Part shown: piece after piece, positions 1 to 7,230 of the stretch | How positions within the stretch are numbered: position 1 is the stretch's first letter | How the letters are laid out: every line of letters begins with the position of its first letter | Origin: Rickettsiales bacterium | GTDB taxonomy: Bacteria > Pseudomonadota > Alphaproteobacteria > Rickettsiales > UBA1997 | Assembly (NCBI GenBank): GCA_947441695.1 | Contig: CANEUK010000011.1 | Coordinates: forward strand, 1-15,509 | Length of the DNA: 15,509 bases | Reading direction: 5' to 3' | Program-made: the position numbers and the translations under genes | Notes under the pieces: model-generated | The model's input: only the letters and a program-made list of their open reading frames with translations | What the model was told of the DNA's origin: nothing | Database searches by the model: none

Positions 1-461
1 AAGGCTTCTATACTCCGAAACATCTTTGTAAACTAGGCGGCGGGAATTTGCGGTCAAGCTGGAACAGCCAATGCCGAACAATTGTAAATTTACAAAAACT
101 AGGCGGCGGGAATTTGCGGTCAAGCTGGAACGAACTTGCAACTCAATCTTTGTTAAGCCAGAAACTAGGCGGCGGGAATTTGCGGTCAAGCTGGAACAAA
201 CAAGAGTGTCTGATTTTGGCAAAATAGAAACTAGGCGGCGGGAATTTGCGGTCAAGCTGGAACTTAGCGTGGCTACACGCTTAACGCTGGAGTAAACTAG
301 GCGGCGGGAATTTGCGGTCAAGCTGGAACCAGCATCTTCAGTTGGTTTTTCAATATCTCAAACTAGGCGGCGGGAATTTGCGGTCAAGCTGGAACACTCA
401 GGTTCTGCCGCTGATGACGATTTGAAAACTAGGCGGCGGGAATTTGCGGTCAAGCTGGAAC
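1..461. CRISPR. CRISPR array, type II-like, continues off the left edge
   Basis: Seven identical 36-base repeats lie at 30-65, 96-131, 162-197, 228-263, 294-329, 360-395 and 426-461. Each starts AAACTAGGCGG and ends CAAGCTGGAAC on the plus strand. The six complete spacers are all exactly 30 bases and unrelated to one another. Bases 1-29 are 29 bases of a further spacer, so the array extends upstream of the window. The repeat has no strong internal palindrome. Together with the 36/30 geometry this fits type II, especially II-C, whose crRNAs need a tracrRNA; type V is the alternative. On the minus strand the repeat reads GTTCCAGC...CCTAGTTT; the GTT start is typical of type II repeats, so minus-strand transcription is slightly favoured, but this is unproven. 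No cas1, cas2, cas9 or anti-repeat is in the window. The repeat is 20/36 G+C, far above the surrounding DNA. Confidence 0.97.
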
Positions 462-489
462 AAGCACTTGCGAGCGCAGCGATCGGGTT
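462..489. other. CRISPR array right flank
   Basis: These 28 bases lie between the last repeat and the tatD stop codon. They are GC-rich (AGCACTTGCGAGCGCAGCG) and could be a last spacer with no closing repeat, since a 30-base spacer would end at 491. The sequence after 491 matches only the first three bases of the repeat. If transcription runs on the minus strand there is almost no room for a separate leader, so the array could be read from the tatD operon. This part is inference. Confidence 0.4.
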
Positions 490-1419
490 TTAAAGCTTAA
501 AAATTTTTAGAAAATTTTGGGTGGTTTTTTGGGCGACTTCTTCGATTTCTAAGCCTTTTAATTGAGCGATAAATTCAACTACGTGGCGCGTGAAAGCTGG
601 CTGATTAGTTTTGCCGCGATGAGGAATTGGTGCCAAATAAGGCGAATCGGTTTCGACCAACAAAAATTCTAGCGGCAAATATTTGACAATTTCTTGCAAT
701 TCTGTGGCGTTTTTAAAAGTGACAATACCCGAAATTGAAATGTAAATGCCCAAATCTAACGCCTTTTTGGCAAGTTCTTTTGAGCTAGAAAAGCAATGTA
801 AAAGAGCTGGAAAATTAGAGTTTTTTTGTTCGTTTTCTAAAATTTCCATCATGTCTAAATCGGCGTTTCGACTATGAATTATCAAGGGCAAACCAATTTT
901 TTGCGATGTTTTGATATGTTCTAAAAAGCTGGTTTTTTGCAAGTCGATTGTCGATTTATCGTGAAAATAATCTAAGCCAGTTTCGCCAATTCCAATAATT
1001 TTTGGATTAGCCTGACAAATTTTTATCAGATCTTTGGAACTTGTTTTTGGCTGACTGGCAACGTTGCAAGGGTGAATTCCAAGCGATGCGTAAATAAAAT
1101 CGTGGTTTTTGGTATAGCTCAAAATTTTGTCAATTTCGGTCACTTTTGTGCAAATTGTTTGCAAAATTTTTACATTATTTTTTAGAGAATTTTCGATTAT
1201 TTCTTCAATGTTAAAACCTTGTTCTTCAAGCAAATCAAGGTGGCAATGGCTGTCGACAATGGCGCCATCACAAATCCTAACTTTCGCTTCAAATTTTGTT
1301 GTTAGTTCATTTTTTGTCTCCTCATGGATATCTTTATCCACTGCGTCGTCAAAAAATGAACTGCCTAAAAAATTTTTACAAAAGCGAATTTGCGACGGCG
1401 CCATAATATAACTATTCAC
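490..1419 (-). CDS. tatD: TatD family metal-dependent hydrolase (DNase), with an N-terminal insertion
   Basis: TIM-barrel metallohydrolase of the TatD/YcfH family; members act as 3'-5' DNases or deoxyribonucleases in DNA repair and turnover. In the 309-residue product the metal ligands are visible: HCH at 58-60, E146 in GETGLDY, H182 in IIHSR, H208 in LLHCFSS and D258 in ETDSPYL. The C-terminus is complete. Residues 6-54 (49 codons) are foreign to the family and correspond to the palindromic element at 1258-1404. Without them the protein begins MNSYIVDSHCHLDL and is 260 residues, the normal size. The start chosen is GTG at 1419, which overlaps the nadD stop. An ATG at 1404 is the first codon of the element itself and is an alternative start. 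It is the last gene of ubiA-nadD-tatD, and the CRISPR array begins 28 bases downstream. Confidence 0.95.
   Translation of the reverse strand: MNSYIMAPSQIRFCKNFLGSSFFDDAVDKDIHEETKNELTTKFEAKVRICDGAIVDSHCHLDLLEEQGFNIEEIIENSLKNNVKILQTICTKVTEIDKILSYTKNHDFIYASLGIHPCNVASQPKTSSKDLIKICQANPKIIGIGETGLDYFHDKSTIDLQKTSFLEHIKTSQKIGLPLIIHSRNADLDMMEILENEQKNSNFPALLHCFSSSKELAKKALDLGIYISISGIVTFKNATELQEIVKYLPLEFLLVETDSPYLAPIPHRGKTNQPAFTRHVVEFIAQLKGLEIEEVAQKTTQNFLKIFKL
1258..1404. mobile_element. Palindromic in-frame insertion element (Rickettsia palindromic element-like)
   Basis: Terminal inverted repeats are 1259-1275 (ATGGCGCCATCACAAAT) and the reverse complement of 1388-1404 (ATGGCGCCGTCGCAAAT), matching at 15 of 17 positions. 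Inner arms of 13 identical bases lie at 1304-1316 and 1350-1362. A central hairpin has TGGATA (1325-1330) and TATCCA (1335-1340) around a 4-base loop. The insertion is 147 bases, 49 codons. Deleting it joins ATT directly to GTC and restores a canonical TatD start. ATT flanks both sides of the GGCGCC ends, which could be a 3-base target duplication. Both strands are open in register and both begin MAPSQI and end RICDGAI. The organisation matches the Rickettsia palindromic elements known for inserting inside genes; sequence homology to a named family was not checked. Confidence 0.85.
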
Positions 1420-1921
1420 AAAGATTTTTTCTGATTTGAGTTGAAGAAATGTCTAAATTTTTGGTGTAAAAAATTTTGTACTTAGAAATTTTAATAAATT
1501 TCCAAGCTTTGGTTTTTTTGATTTTTTGTAAAATTTTTTCACGTGAAAAAATCATCAAAGGAATTTGTTGAATTATTTTTTTGAAATTTTCCCATTGATG
1601 AAATTTTTCTAAATTATCTGCGCCCATCAACCAAAAAAATTCAATATTTTTATAGCGGGCTTGAAGCTTAGAAACTAAAAGGTTGGTATAAATTTCGTCA
1701 AATTTTTTAACGCGAATTTTTATTAAATTTTGGGTTAATTTTTCGCATTTTTGCACGCGATTTTCGTAGGAATCATAAATTGATTTTTCTTTAAACGGAT
1801 TATGCGCGGTCGGAATCCACCAAACTTGATTTAAGCCCAATTTTTTTATGGCAATTTGACTGATATGTAAATGTCCTTGATGCGGTGGATTAAAGCTTCC
1901 GCCAAGCAAACCAACTTTCAT
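1412..1921 (-). CDS. nadD: Nicotinate-nucleotide adenylyltransferase
   Basis: Transfers AMP from ATP to nicotinate mononucleotide to give deamido-NAD, in cytosolic NAD synthesis. The N-terminal nucleotidyltransferase signature GGSFNPPHQGH occupies residues 7-17, with the H14-x-G-H17 motif. The C-terminal ISSTQIR motif ends at R164. At 169 residues it is shorter than the usual 190-215, but both ends carry their expected motifs, so it looks compact rather than truncated. The ATG at 1921 is chosen because the family begins M-K-V-G-x-x-GGSFNP; upstream in-frame codons run back to a TTG at 1963 inside ubiA. Its ATG shares one base with the ubiA TAA stop (TAATG), and its stop overlaps the GTG of tatD, so translational coupling is likely through the operon. 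Confidence 0.93.
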   Translation of the reverse strand: MKVGLLGGSFNPPHQGHLHISQIAIKKLGLNQVWWIPTAHNPFKEKSIYDSYENRVQKCEKLTQNLIKIRVKKFDEIYTNLLVSKLQARYKNIEFFWLMGADNLEKFHQWENFKKIIQQIPLMIFSREKILQKIKKTKAWKFIKISKYKIFYTKNLDISSTQIRKNLCE

Positions 1922-2778
1922 TATGCCAAAATAATTGCGGTTAAAATTATCAATCCAAACCAAATATTAGACTTAAAAACTTTCAAACAATTTTGTGGAT
2001 TGGAAAAATCGCATTGCTTGATTTTTTGATTTAAAAAAAGATTGGCTACCAAAGTTGCCAAAAAAAATTCTGATTTAAAATTGGCAAAATAACCAAGCAA
2101 AATAAGGCTAAAAAACATTATAAAATTTAAAAAAATTAGGATTTTTTTTGGGTTATTTTTAAATTTTATGGCGGTTGATTTAACCCCAATTTTTAGATCG
2201 TCGACAATGTCTTGATAAGCGTAAATAGTGTCATAAATCACCGTCCAAATTGTGGCAAAAAAATAGAGAATTAAGCTTTCTAGGGTAATTCGCTCAAGAA
2301 TTGCCAAACTGCTCATCAAAATTCCAAAGTTAAAAGTAAGTCCTAAAAAAATTTGCGGATAATAAGTAAATCTCTTCATCAACGGATAAGCTATCACCAA
2401 AAACAACGCCAAAAAACCACTTAAAATTGTCAAAAAATTGAACTGCAACAAAATTAACAACGCTAAAAAAAGCAGAAAACCAGCCAAAATCAAGGCTTGA
2501 AAGCGCGAAATTTCTTTCAAAGCTATTGGACGAGTTTTGGTGCGTTCAACTTTTTCATCAAATTTTTCATCAAACAAATCGTTAATAACGCAGCCAGCGC
2601 AGCGCATTAAAACCGATCCCGCAAAAAATAAAAATATTGTCGGCAAATATTCGCCAAAATTGCTTTGGGGCAGTTTTTTTAACGCCAAAAAAATACCAAA
2701 TAAACAAGGCAAAAATAGCAGCCAAATTCCGGTTGGTTGATTAAGGCGAGTCAGTCTAATGTAACTAAGTAATTTCAT
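1921..2778 (-). CDS. ubiA: 4-hydroxybenzoate polyprenyltransferase
   Basis: Integral membrane prenyltransferase that attaches the polyprenyl tail to 4-hydroxybenzoate in ubiquinone synthesis. The 285-residue sequence is strongly hydrophobic, with about eight or nine membrane segments. It has both aspartate-rich Mg-diphosphate motifs: NDLFDEKFD at 66-74 and YQDIVDD at 188-194, the latter followed by KIGVKSTA. The start MKLLSYIRLTRLNQPTGIW is typical of UbiA, including the NxPTG substrate loop. It is the first gene of a minus-strand operon with nadD and tatD and diverges from pccA. Menaquinone or heme O prenyltransferases are less likely given the motifs. Confidence 0.94.
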   Translation of the reverse strand: MKLLSYIRLTRLNQPTGIWLLFLPCLFGIFLALKKLPQSNFGEYLPTIFLFFAGSVLMRCAGCVINDLFDEKFDEKVERTKTRPIALKEISRFQALILAGFLLFLALLILLQFNFLTILSGFLALFLVIAYPLMKRFTYYPQIFLGLTFNFGILMSSLAILERITLESLILYFFATIWTVIYDTIYAYQDIVDDLKIGVKSTAIKFKNNPKKILIFLNFIMFFSLILLGYFANFKSEFFLATLVANLFLNQKIKQCDFSNPQNCLKVFKSNIWFGLIILTAIILA

Positions 2779-2889
2779 GAGTTTTAGTTTGATTTTTTGA
2801 CTTTAGTTTTTAGCTTCAAAAACCCGCGCATTCTTGCTGATTAAAACTTTGAACTGACGCTTTTTAAATTTCACAAACTACCAAATCAA
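2779..2889. promoter_or_regulatory. Divergent ubiA/pccA promoter region
   Basis: These 111 non-coding bases must hold promoters for both ubiA (minus) and pccA (plus). They are AT-rich. A TTGACT at 2797-2802 and a TTAAAT at 2864-2869 resemble -35 and -10 elements but are not correctly spaced to each other, so no promoter pair is assigned. Neither start codon has a clear Shine-Dalgarno sequence. Confidence 0.35.
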
Positions 2890-4899
2890 ATGCATAAATT
2901 ACTTATTGCCAATCGCGGTGAAATTGCTTGTCGAATCATTAAAACTTGCCGCAAAATGGGCATTAAAACCGTGGCAGTTTATTCCGACGCCGACACCAAT
3001 TCACTTTTTGTGCAAATGGCTGACGAGGCTGTAAATATTGGCCATTCGCCTTCTTCGCAAAGTTATTTGAATGTTGAAAAAATTTTGGCAGCAGTCAAAA
3101 AAACTGGCGCAACTATGGTTCATCCCGGCTACGGATTTTTGTCAGAAAATCGAAATTTTGCCAACGAGTTGCAAAAAGCTGGCGTGATTTTTGTGGGACC
3201 TTCGGTTTATTCGATTGAAATGATGGGAGACAAAATTCAATCAAAAAAATTGGCAATCGAAGCTGGCGTTAGCACGGTTCCCGGACACATGGGAATTGTA
3301 AAAAACGATGTTGAAGCTGCCGAAATTGCCAAAAAAATTGGCTTTCCGGTTATGGTTAAAGCTTCGGCTGGCGGGGGCGGCAAAGGCATGAGAATTGTTT
3401 GGAAAGAAGAAGAAATGAAAGACGCTTTTTCTTCGGCTTCAAACGAAGCGCGCAACAGCTTTTCGGATGATCGCATTTTTATCGAAAAATTTATCGAAAA
3501 TCCGCGCCATATCGAAATTCAATTAATTGCCGACAAACAAGGAAACGCGGTTTGTTTGGGCGAAAGAGAATGTTCAATTCAGCGCAACAACCAAAAAGTA
3601 ATTGAAGAAGCGCCAAGTCCGTTTTTAGACGAATCTACGCGTCAAAAAATGTATGAACAATCAAAAGCTTTGGGCGCCAAAGTTAAATATTTTTCTGCCG
3701 GAACTATTGAATATATCGTGGATAAAAATCGCAATTTTTACTTCCTCGAAATGAACACCCGCTTGCAAGTTGAACATCCAGTTACCGAATTAATCACTGG
3801 CTTAGATATTGTTGAGTTGATGATAAAAATTGCTTTGGGCAAAAATCTGCCATTCAAACAAGAAGACATAAAACTAAATGGCTGGGCGATGGAATCGCGC
3901 ATATACGCCGAAGATCCGTCGCGCGGATTTTTGCCTTCGAGCGGTCGAATTAACCTTTATATCGAGCCACAAAAAAGTGAAAATGTGCGCGTTGATTCTG
4001 GAATTTATGAAGGTGGCGAAGTAAGTATGTTTTACGACGCCATGATTGCCAAACTTTGCTCTTACGGTCAAAACCGTCTTGAAGCAATTGAACATATGCG
4101 CCACGCTTTGGGCAGCTTTGCAATTGGCGGCGTGTCGCACAATATTAGCTTTCTTGAAACCATCATGAAAAATGATCGTTTTGTTAGCGGAAATATTTCA
4201 ACCAGCTTTATCAAAGAAGAATTTCCTAAAGGATTTTCGGGTAGCGAACTTGATTCTGAATCAGAAGAAGTTTTTATCGCTTCTGCGATGCAGGTTTTTT
4301 TGAAAAACTACGAGCGCAACGCTCATATGACCGGACAATTGAGAAACCGCGAAAAACAAATTTCAGAACGCTGGGTGGTGATGATTGACGAAAAATCTTA
4401 TCTGGTGAATTTATTAGAAAAATCTGCCAACGACTTAAGGCTTGAATGCGACCATCGTGAAATTGTTTTGAACAGCTCGTGGAATAACGGCGAAAAACTG
4501 TTTCGCGCCACAATAAATGAAAAAAATGTTGGAGTTAAAATTCGCGAAAACAACAACACCGGAAACTATTTGATGCAATATTCTGGGTTTGATGCCTTTG
4601 TTAGCGTATATTCACCGCGTATTGCCGAATTGTCGAAATTTATGCCAAAAATTCAAAAAAATGCCAAACCTATAAATTTAACTTCGCCAATCACTGGCAA
4701 AATTGTGCGATTTAAAGTTGTGGAAGGCGAAGAAGTAAAAGCAGGACAAGAACTGGTTTTGATTGAAGCAATGAAAATGGAAAACTCAATTCGCACCGAT
4801 CACGATGTTAAAATTGGTAAAATCAAATTTGTTGAGGGCGAAACCGTTGGAATTGGGCAGGTTATGATTGAGTTTGTGAATATACCAAAACTCGATTGA
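2890..4899 (+). CDS. pccA: Propionyl/acetyl-CoA carboxylase biotin-containing alpha subunit
   Basis: Carboxylates its covalently bound biotin using ATP and bicarbonate. The carboxyl group is then passed to propionyl-CoA by a beta subunit (PccB), giving methylmalonyl-CoA. In 669 residues it shows the biotin carboxylase N-domain (LLIANRGEIACRII, 4-17), the ATP-grasp K157 and glycine loop GGGG at 161-164, the catalytic stretch EMNTRLQVEHPVTE (287-300) and the BC C-domain. A PCC-type linker follows, then the biotinyl domain with biotin on K629 in EAMKMEN. The stretch GWAMESRIYAEDPSRGFLPS and VDSGIYEGGEVSMFYD resemble PccA more than MccA or AccC, but methylcrotonyl-CoA carboxylase cannot be fully excluded. 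The start is chosen by alignment to the family. No pccB is in the window. It converges with pyrB. Confidence 0.93.
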   Translation: MHKLLIANRGEIACRIIKTCRKMGIKTVAVYSDADTNSLFVQMADEAVNIGHSPSSQSYLNVEKILAAVKKTGATMVHPGYGFLSENRNFANELQKAGVIFVGPSVYSIEMMGDKIQSKKLAIEAGVSTVPGHMGIVKNDVEAAEIAKKIGFPVMVKASAGGGGKGMRIVWKEEEMKDAFSSASNEARNSFSDDRIFIEKFIENPRHIEIQLIADKQGNAVCLGERECSIQRNNQKVIEEAPSPFLDESTRQKMYEQSKALGAKVKYFSAGTIEYIVDKNRNFYFLEMNTRLQVEHPVTELITGLDIVELMIKIALGKNLPFKQEDIKLNGWAMESRIYAEDPSRGFLPSSGRINLYIEPQKSENVRVDSGIYEGGEVSMFYDAMIAKLCSYGQNRLEAIEHMRHALGSFAIGGVSHNISFLETIMKNDRFVSGNISTSFIKEEFPKGFSGSELDSESEEVFIASAMQVFLKNYERNAHMTGQLRNREKQISERWVVMIDEKSYLVNLLEKSANDLRLECDHREIVLNSSWNNGEKLFRATINEKNVGVKIRENNNTGNYLMQYSGFDAFVSVYSPRIAELSKFMPKIQKNAKPINLTSPITGKIVRFKVVEGEEVKAGQELVLIEAMKMENSIRTDHDVKIGKIKFVEGETVGIGQVMIEFVNIPKLD

Positions 4900-4940
4900 A
4901 GATCTCGATTTCAACAAAAACCAAAAATCTGTTGCGGATG

Positions 4941-4982
4941 CAGCGATTTAGTAGTTGCAAGAGCAATTCAACTAAAGTTTTA
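4941..4982. terminator. Possible bidirectional terminator between pccA and pyrB
   Basis: In the 80-base convergent gap, TTTAGTAGTTG can pair with CAACTAAA with a small bulge, around an 11-base loop, and is followed by GTTTTAG. The position between converging genes suits a terminator, but the stem is weak and short of G+C. Confidence 0.3.
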
Positions 4983-5900
4983 GTCTGATTGAGTTGCCAA
5001 AATTTCTAAAATGGCTTGGCGAACTGCAACTCCCGCCTCAACTTGATCTAAAATTAAACTAAAATTTTTGTCATCGGCCAAAGCAGACGAAATTTCTACC
5101 TCGCGATTTATTGGTCCTGGATGCAAAACCAAAACGTCAGACTTAGCGGCGCTTAGTTTTTCGTGATTAAGTCCAAATAGCTTAAAATATTCTGCTAAAG
5201 ACGGGATGTAGCAACCAATCATGCGCTCTTGCTGAATGCGCAACACCATAATCACGTCTACATTTTCAATTCCTAGTTCAAGCGATTCAAAAACCTCAAC
5301 ATTCCAGTTTTCTTTTAGCCAATTTTTGTAATCATGCGTGATTAGGGTTGCTGGCGTAATTACACGAATTTTAGCACCAAGTTTTGTTAGCAATTTAATG
5401 TTTGAGCGCGCCACTCTTGAGTGTAAAACATCTCCGCAAATGGCAATTTTTAAGTTTTGTAAGTTTTTTTTGTGTTGTAAAATCACGAAAGAATCAAGCA
5501 AAGCTTGGCTTGGATGTTCGTTGGTGCCATCGCCAGCATTAATTAGAGCGGCAGAAATATGACTTTTTAATTGCTCCACAATGCCGCTAGAATTATGGCG
5601 AATAGCCACAAAATCTGGTTTCATGGCGTTAATTGTTTTGGCGGTGTCGATAATTGATTCGCCTTTTTTTAGCGAAGAAAGCGAGATGTCGATATTAACA
5701 ACTTTTGCCCCCAAGCGTTTGGCGGCAATCTCAAAAGAAGTGCGTGTGCGAGTAGAATTTTCAAAAAAGAAATTGAGCAAAATTTTATTTGCCAAAACTT
5801 GGTTAAATGGCGCAGAATTTTTAAAGTATTTTTGTGCTAATTTGTGAATTTCACTAACATCTTGAAGGCTTATTTGGTCTATGCTGATGAGATTTTTCAT
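4980..5900 (-). CDS. pyrB: Aspartate carbamoyltransferase catalytic subunit
   Basis: Condenses carbamoyl phosphate with aspartate in the second step of pyrimidine synthesis. At 306 residues it is the normal catalytic-chain length. It shows the carbamoyl phosphate loop FFENSTRTRTSFE (45-57), the lysine-bearing loop SSLKKGES (75-82), RHNSSG (101-106), EHPSQALLD (128-136), GDVLHSRVARS (156-166) and LHPGPINR near the C-terminus. These distinguish it from ornithine carbamoyltransferase, which has a different aspartate/ornithine loop. Its ATG follows the TAA of the ABC ATPase gene with no spacing, so it is probably translated from the same message. No pyrI or pyrC is adjacent. Confidence 0.95.
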   Translation of the reverse strand: MKNLISIDQISLQDVSEIHKLAQKYFKNSAPFNQVLANKILLNFFFENSTRTRTSFEIAAKRLGAKVVNIDISLSSLKKGESIIDTAKTINAMKPDFVAIRHNSSGIVEQLKSHISAALINAGDGTNEHPSQALLDSFVILQHKKNLQNLKIAICGDVLHSRVARSNIKLLTKLGAKIRVITPATLITHDYKNWLKENWNVEVFESLELGIENVDVIMVLRIQQERMIGCYIPSLAEYFKLFGLNHEKLSAAKSDVLVLHPGPINREVEISSALADDKNFSLILDQVEAGVAVRQAILEILATQSD

Positions 5901-6839
5901 TTATTTTTGCGCCTTAATTAGATGCTTAAAAATTTCTTCTAAATCAGGTTGCTTGGTTGAAATGTCTTTAATTTGAACTTGGTTGTTGGCGATAATTTCA
6001 AGAATTTTTTTCACCTCAATTTTTTGCGGATCATAAGTGATTGAAAGTTTGTCAGAACTTAAAAGTTTAACTTGGGCGTTGTCAAACAAGCTTGTGATTT
6101 TTGACTCAAACTCGCCAAAGCTTGTGATTATTAGTTCTTTGCTTGAAAGCAGATTCATTAAATTTTCTTTTTTGTCGCAAGCAATTACTTGACCGTGATT
6201 GATAATAGCAATTTCGTCGCATAATTCTTCAGCTTCTTCGAGATAGTGCGTCGTCAATAAAATTGTGGTTCCAGCTTGGTTTAATTTTTTGACATAATTC
6301 CACAATTGGTTGCGCAACTCAACATCAACGCCAGCAGTTGGCTCGTCGAGAACCAAAATTTCAGGATTATGCACCAAAGCTTTGGCAACCAAAAGCCTTC
6401 TACGCATTCCGCCAGAAAGGCTTCGTGGCGTTGAGCTGGATTTTTCTTTTAGACCTAAGGCTTCAATTATTTCATCGGTTCTGCGATCGGATTTTTTGAT
6501 TCCGTAATATCCCGCATAAATTTCTAATGTTTCGCGCACGTTAAAGAACGGATCAATTACCAATTCTTGCGGCACAATACCAATTTTAAATTTGGCTGCC
6601 TTTTGGTTTTGATCAACATCAATACCGCCAATTTTTACTTCTCCCGCTGTTTTATTAACCAAACCAGCAAGAATGTTTATGATGGTAGATTTTCCAGCAC
6701 CATTTGGACCTAAAAGACCAAAAAACGATCCTTTTTTAATTTGTAAATTGATTGATTTTAGTGCGATTTTTTCTGGTGCTTTTTTGGATTTTTTGTAGGT
6801 TTTGTTAAGATTGGAAATTTCGATAGCAAAACTAGACAT
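5901..6839 (-). CDS. ABC-2 type transporter ATP-binding protein
   Basis: Cytoplasmic ATPase of an export-type ABC system (CcmA/YadG-like). In 312 residues the nucleotide-binding domain has Walker A GPNGAGKST (44-52), Q-loop Q91, signature LSGGM (141-145), Walker B with DEPT (ILVLDEPT, 161-168) and switch H198. A C-terminal extension of about 95 residues follows, common in this subfamily. No permease is encoded next to it; the neighbours are grxD (3 bases upstream) and pyrB (no gap downstream), so its partner must lie elsewhere. The substrate cannot be told from the ATPase. Confidence 0.9.
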   Translation of the reverse strand: MSSFAIEISNLNKTYKKSKKAPEKIALKSINLQIKKGSFFGLLGPNGAGKSTIINILAGLVNKTAGEVKIGGIDVDQNQKAAKFKIGIVPQELVIDPFFNVRETLEIYAGYYGIKKSDRRTDEIIEALGLKEKSSSTPRSLSGGMRRRLLVAKALVHNPEILVLDEPTAGVDVELRNQLWNYVKKLNQAGTTILLTTHYLEEAEELCDEIAIINHGQVIACDKKENLMNLLSSKELIITSFGEFESKITSLFDNAQVKLLSSDKLSITYDPQKIEVKKILEIIANNQVQIKDISTKQPDLEEIFKHLIKAQK

Positions 6840-6842
6840 GAT

Positions 6843-7166
6843 TTAAATAATTTTTTTATCTTTGAGCAACTCTTGCAACTCGCCAGATTGAAACATTTCT
6901 TTTATTATGTCGCAACCGCCAATAAATTCGCCCTTGATATAAAGTTGGGGAATGGTTGGCCAGTCGGAAAAATCTTTGATTCCTTGGCGAATTTCGGCAT
7001 CACGCAACACATCAATATCTAAAAACTTCACGCCAAGATTGCTTAAAACGTGAGAAACGGCAGCTGAAAACCCGCATTGCGGAAAATCTTTGGTTCCTTT
7101 CATGAAAAGCACCGCTTCGTTTTCGGAGACAATTTTTTGAATTTTTTCTAGTATGTTATCAGACAT
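6843..7166 (-). CDS. grxD: Monothiol glutaredoxin, CGFS type
   Basis: Grx4 family protein that carries and delivers [2Fe-2S] clusters rather than acting as a disulfide reductase. In 107 residues it has the active-site CGFS at 31-34, the cis-proline region WPTIPQ (69-74) and the glutathione-binding GGCD (83-86). The length matches single-domain bacterial Grx4 proteins. It lies 64 bases after hisH and 3 bases before the ABC ATPase. In many alphaproteobacteria grxD sits near bolA; no bolA is visible here. Confidence 0.95.
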   Translation of the reverse strand: MSDNILEKIQKIVSENEAVLFMKGTKDFPQCGFSAAVSHVLSNLGVKFLDIDVLRDAEIRQGIKDFSDWPTIPQLYIKGEFIGGCDIIKEMFQSGELQELLKDKKII

Positions 7167-7230
7167 AAATTTTTAAGTTATTTGTTGTAAAAAAAGTGTT
7201 TTTAATTGATGTGCGTCAAGAGCTCTATAA

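Noticed and set aside
71..295. 74-codon open frame on the plus strand with the repeated peptide TRRREFAVKLE
   Set aside because: It lies wholly inside the CRISPR array. The 66-base period is a multiple of three and the repeat has no stop in this frame, so the open frame is an artefact.
1127..1411. Plus-strand 94-codon frame antisense to tatD
   Set aside because: It is open mainly because the palindromic element is readable on both strands; outside the element it is plain antisense sequence with no family resemblance.
6188..6195. CTTGACCG, matching 8 bases of the CRISPR repeat, as a tracrRNA anti-repeat
   Set aside because: Only 8 bases match, inside a conserved ABC ATPase coding region; expected by chance.
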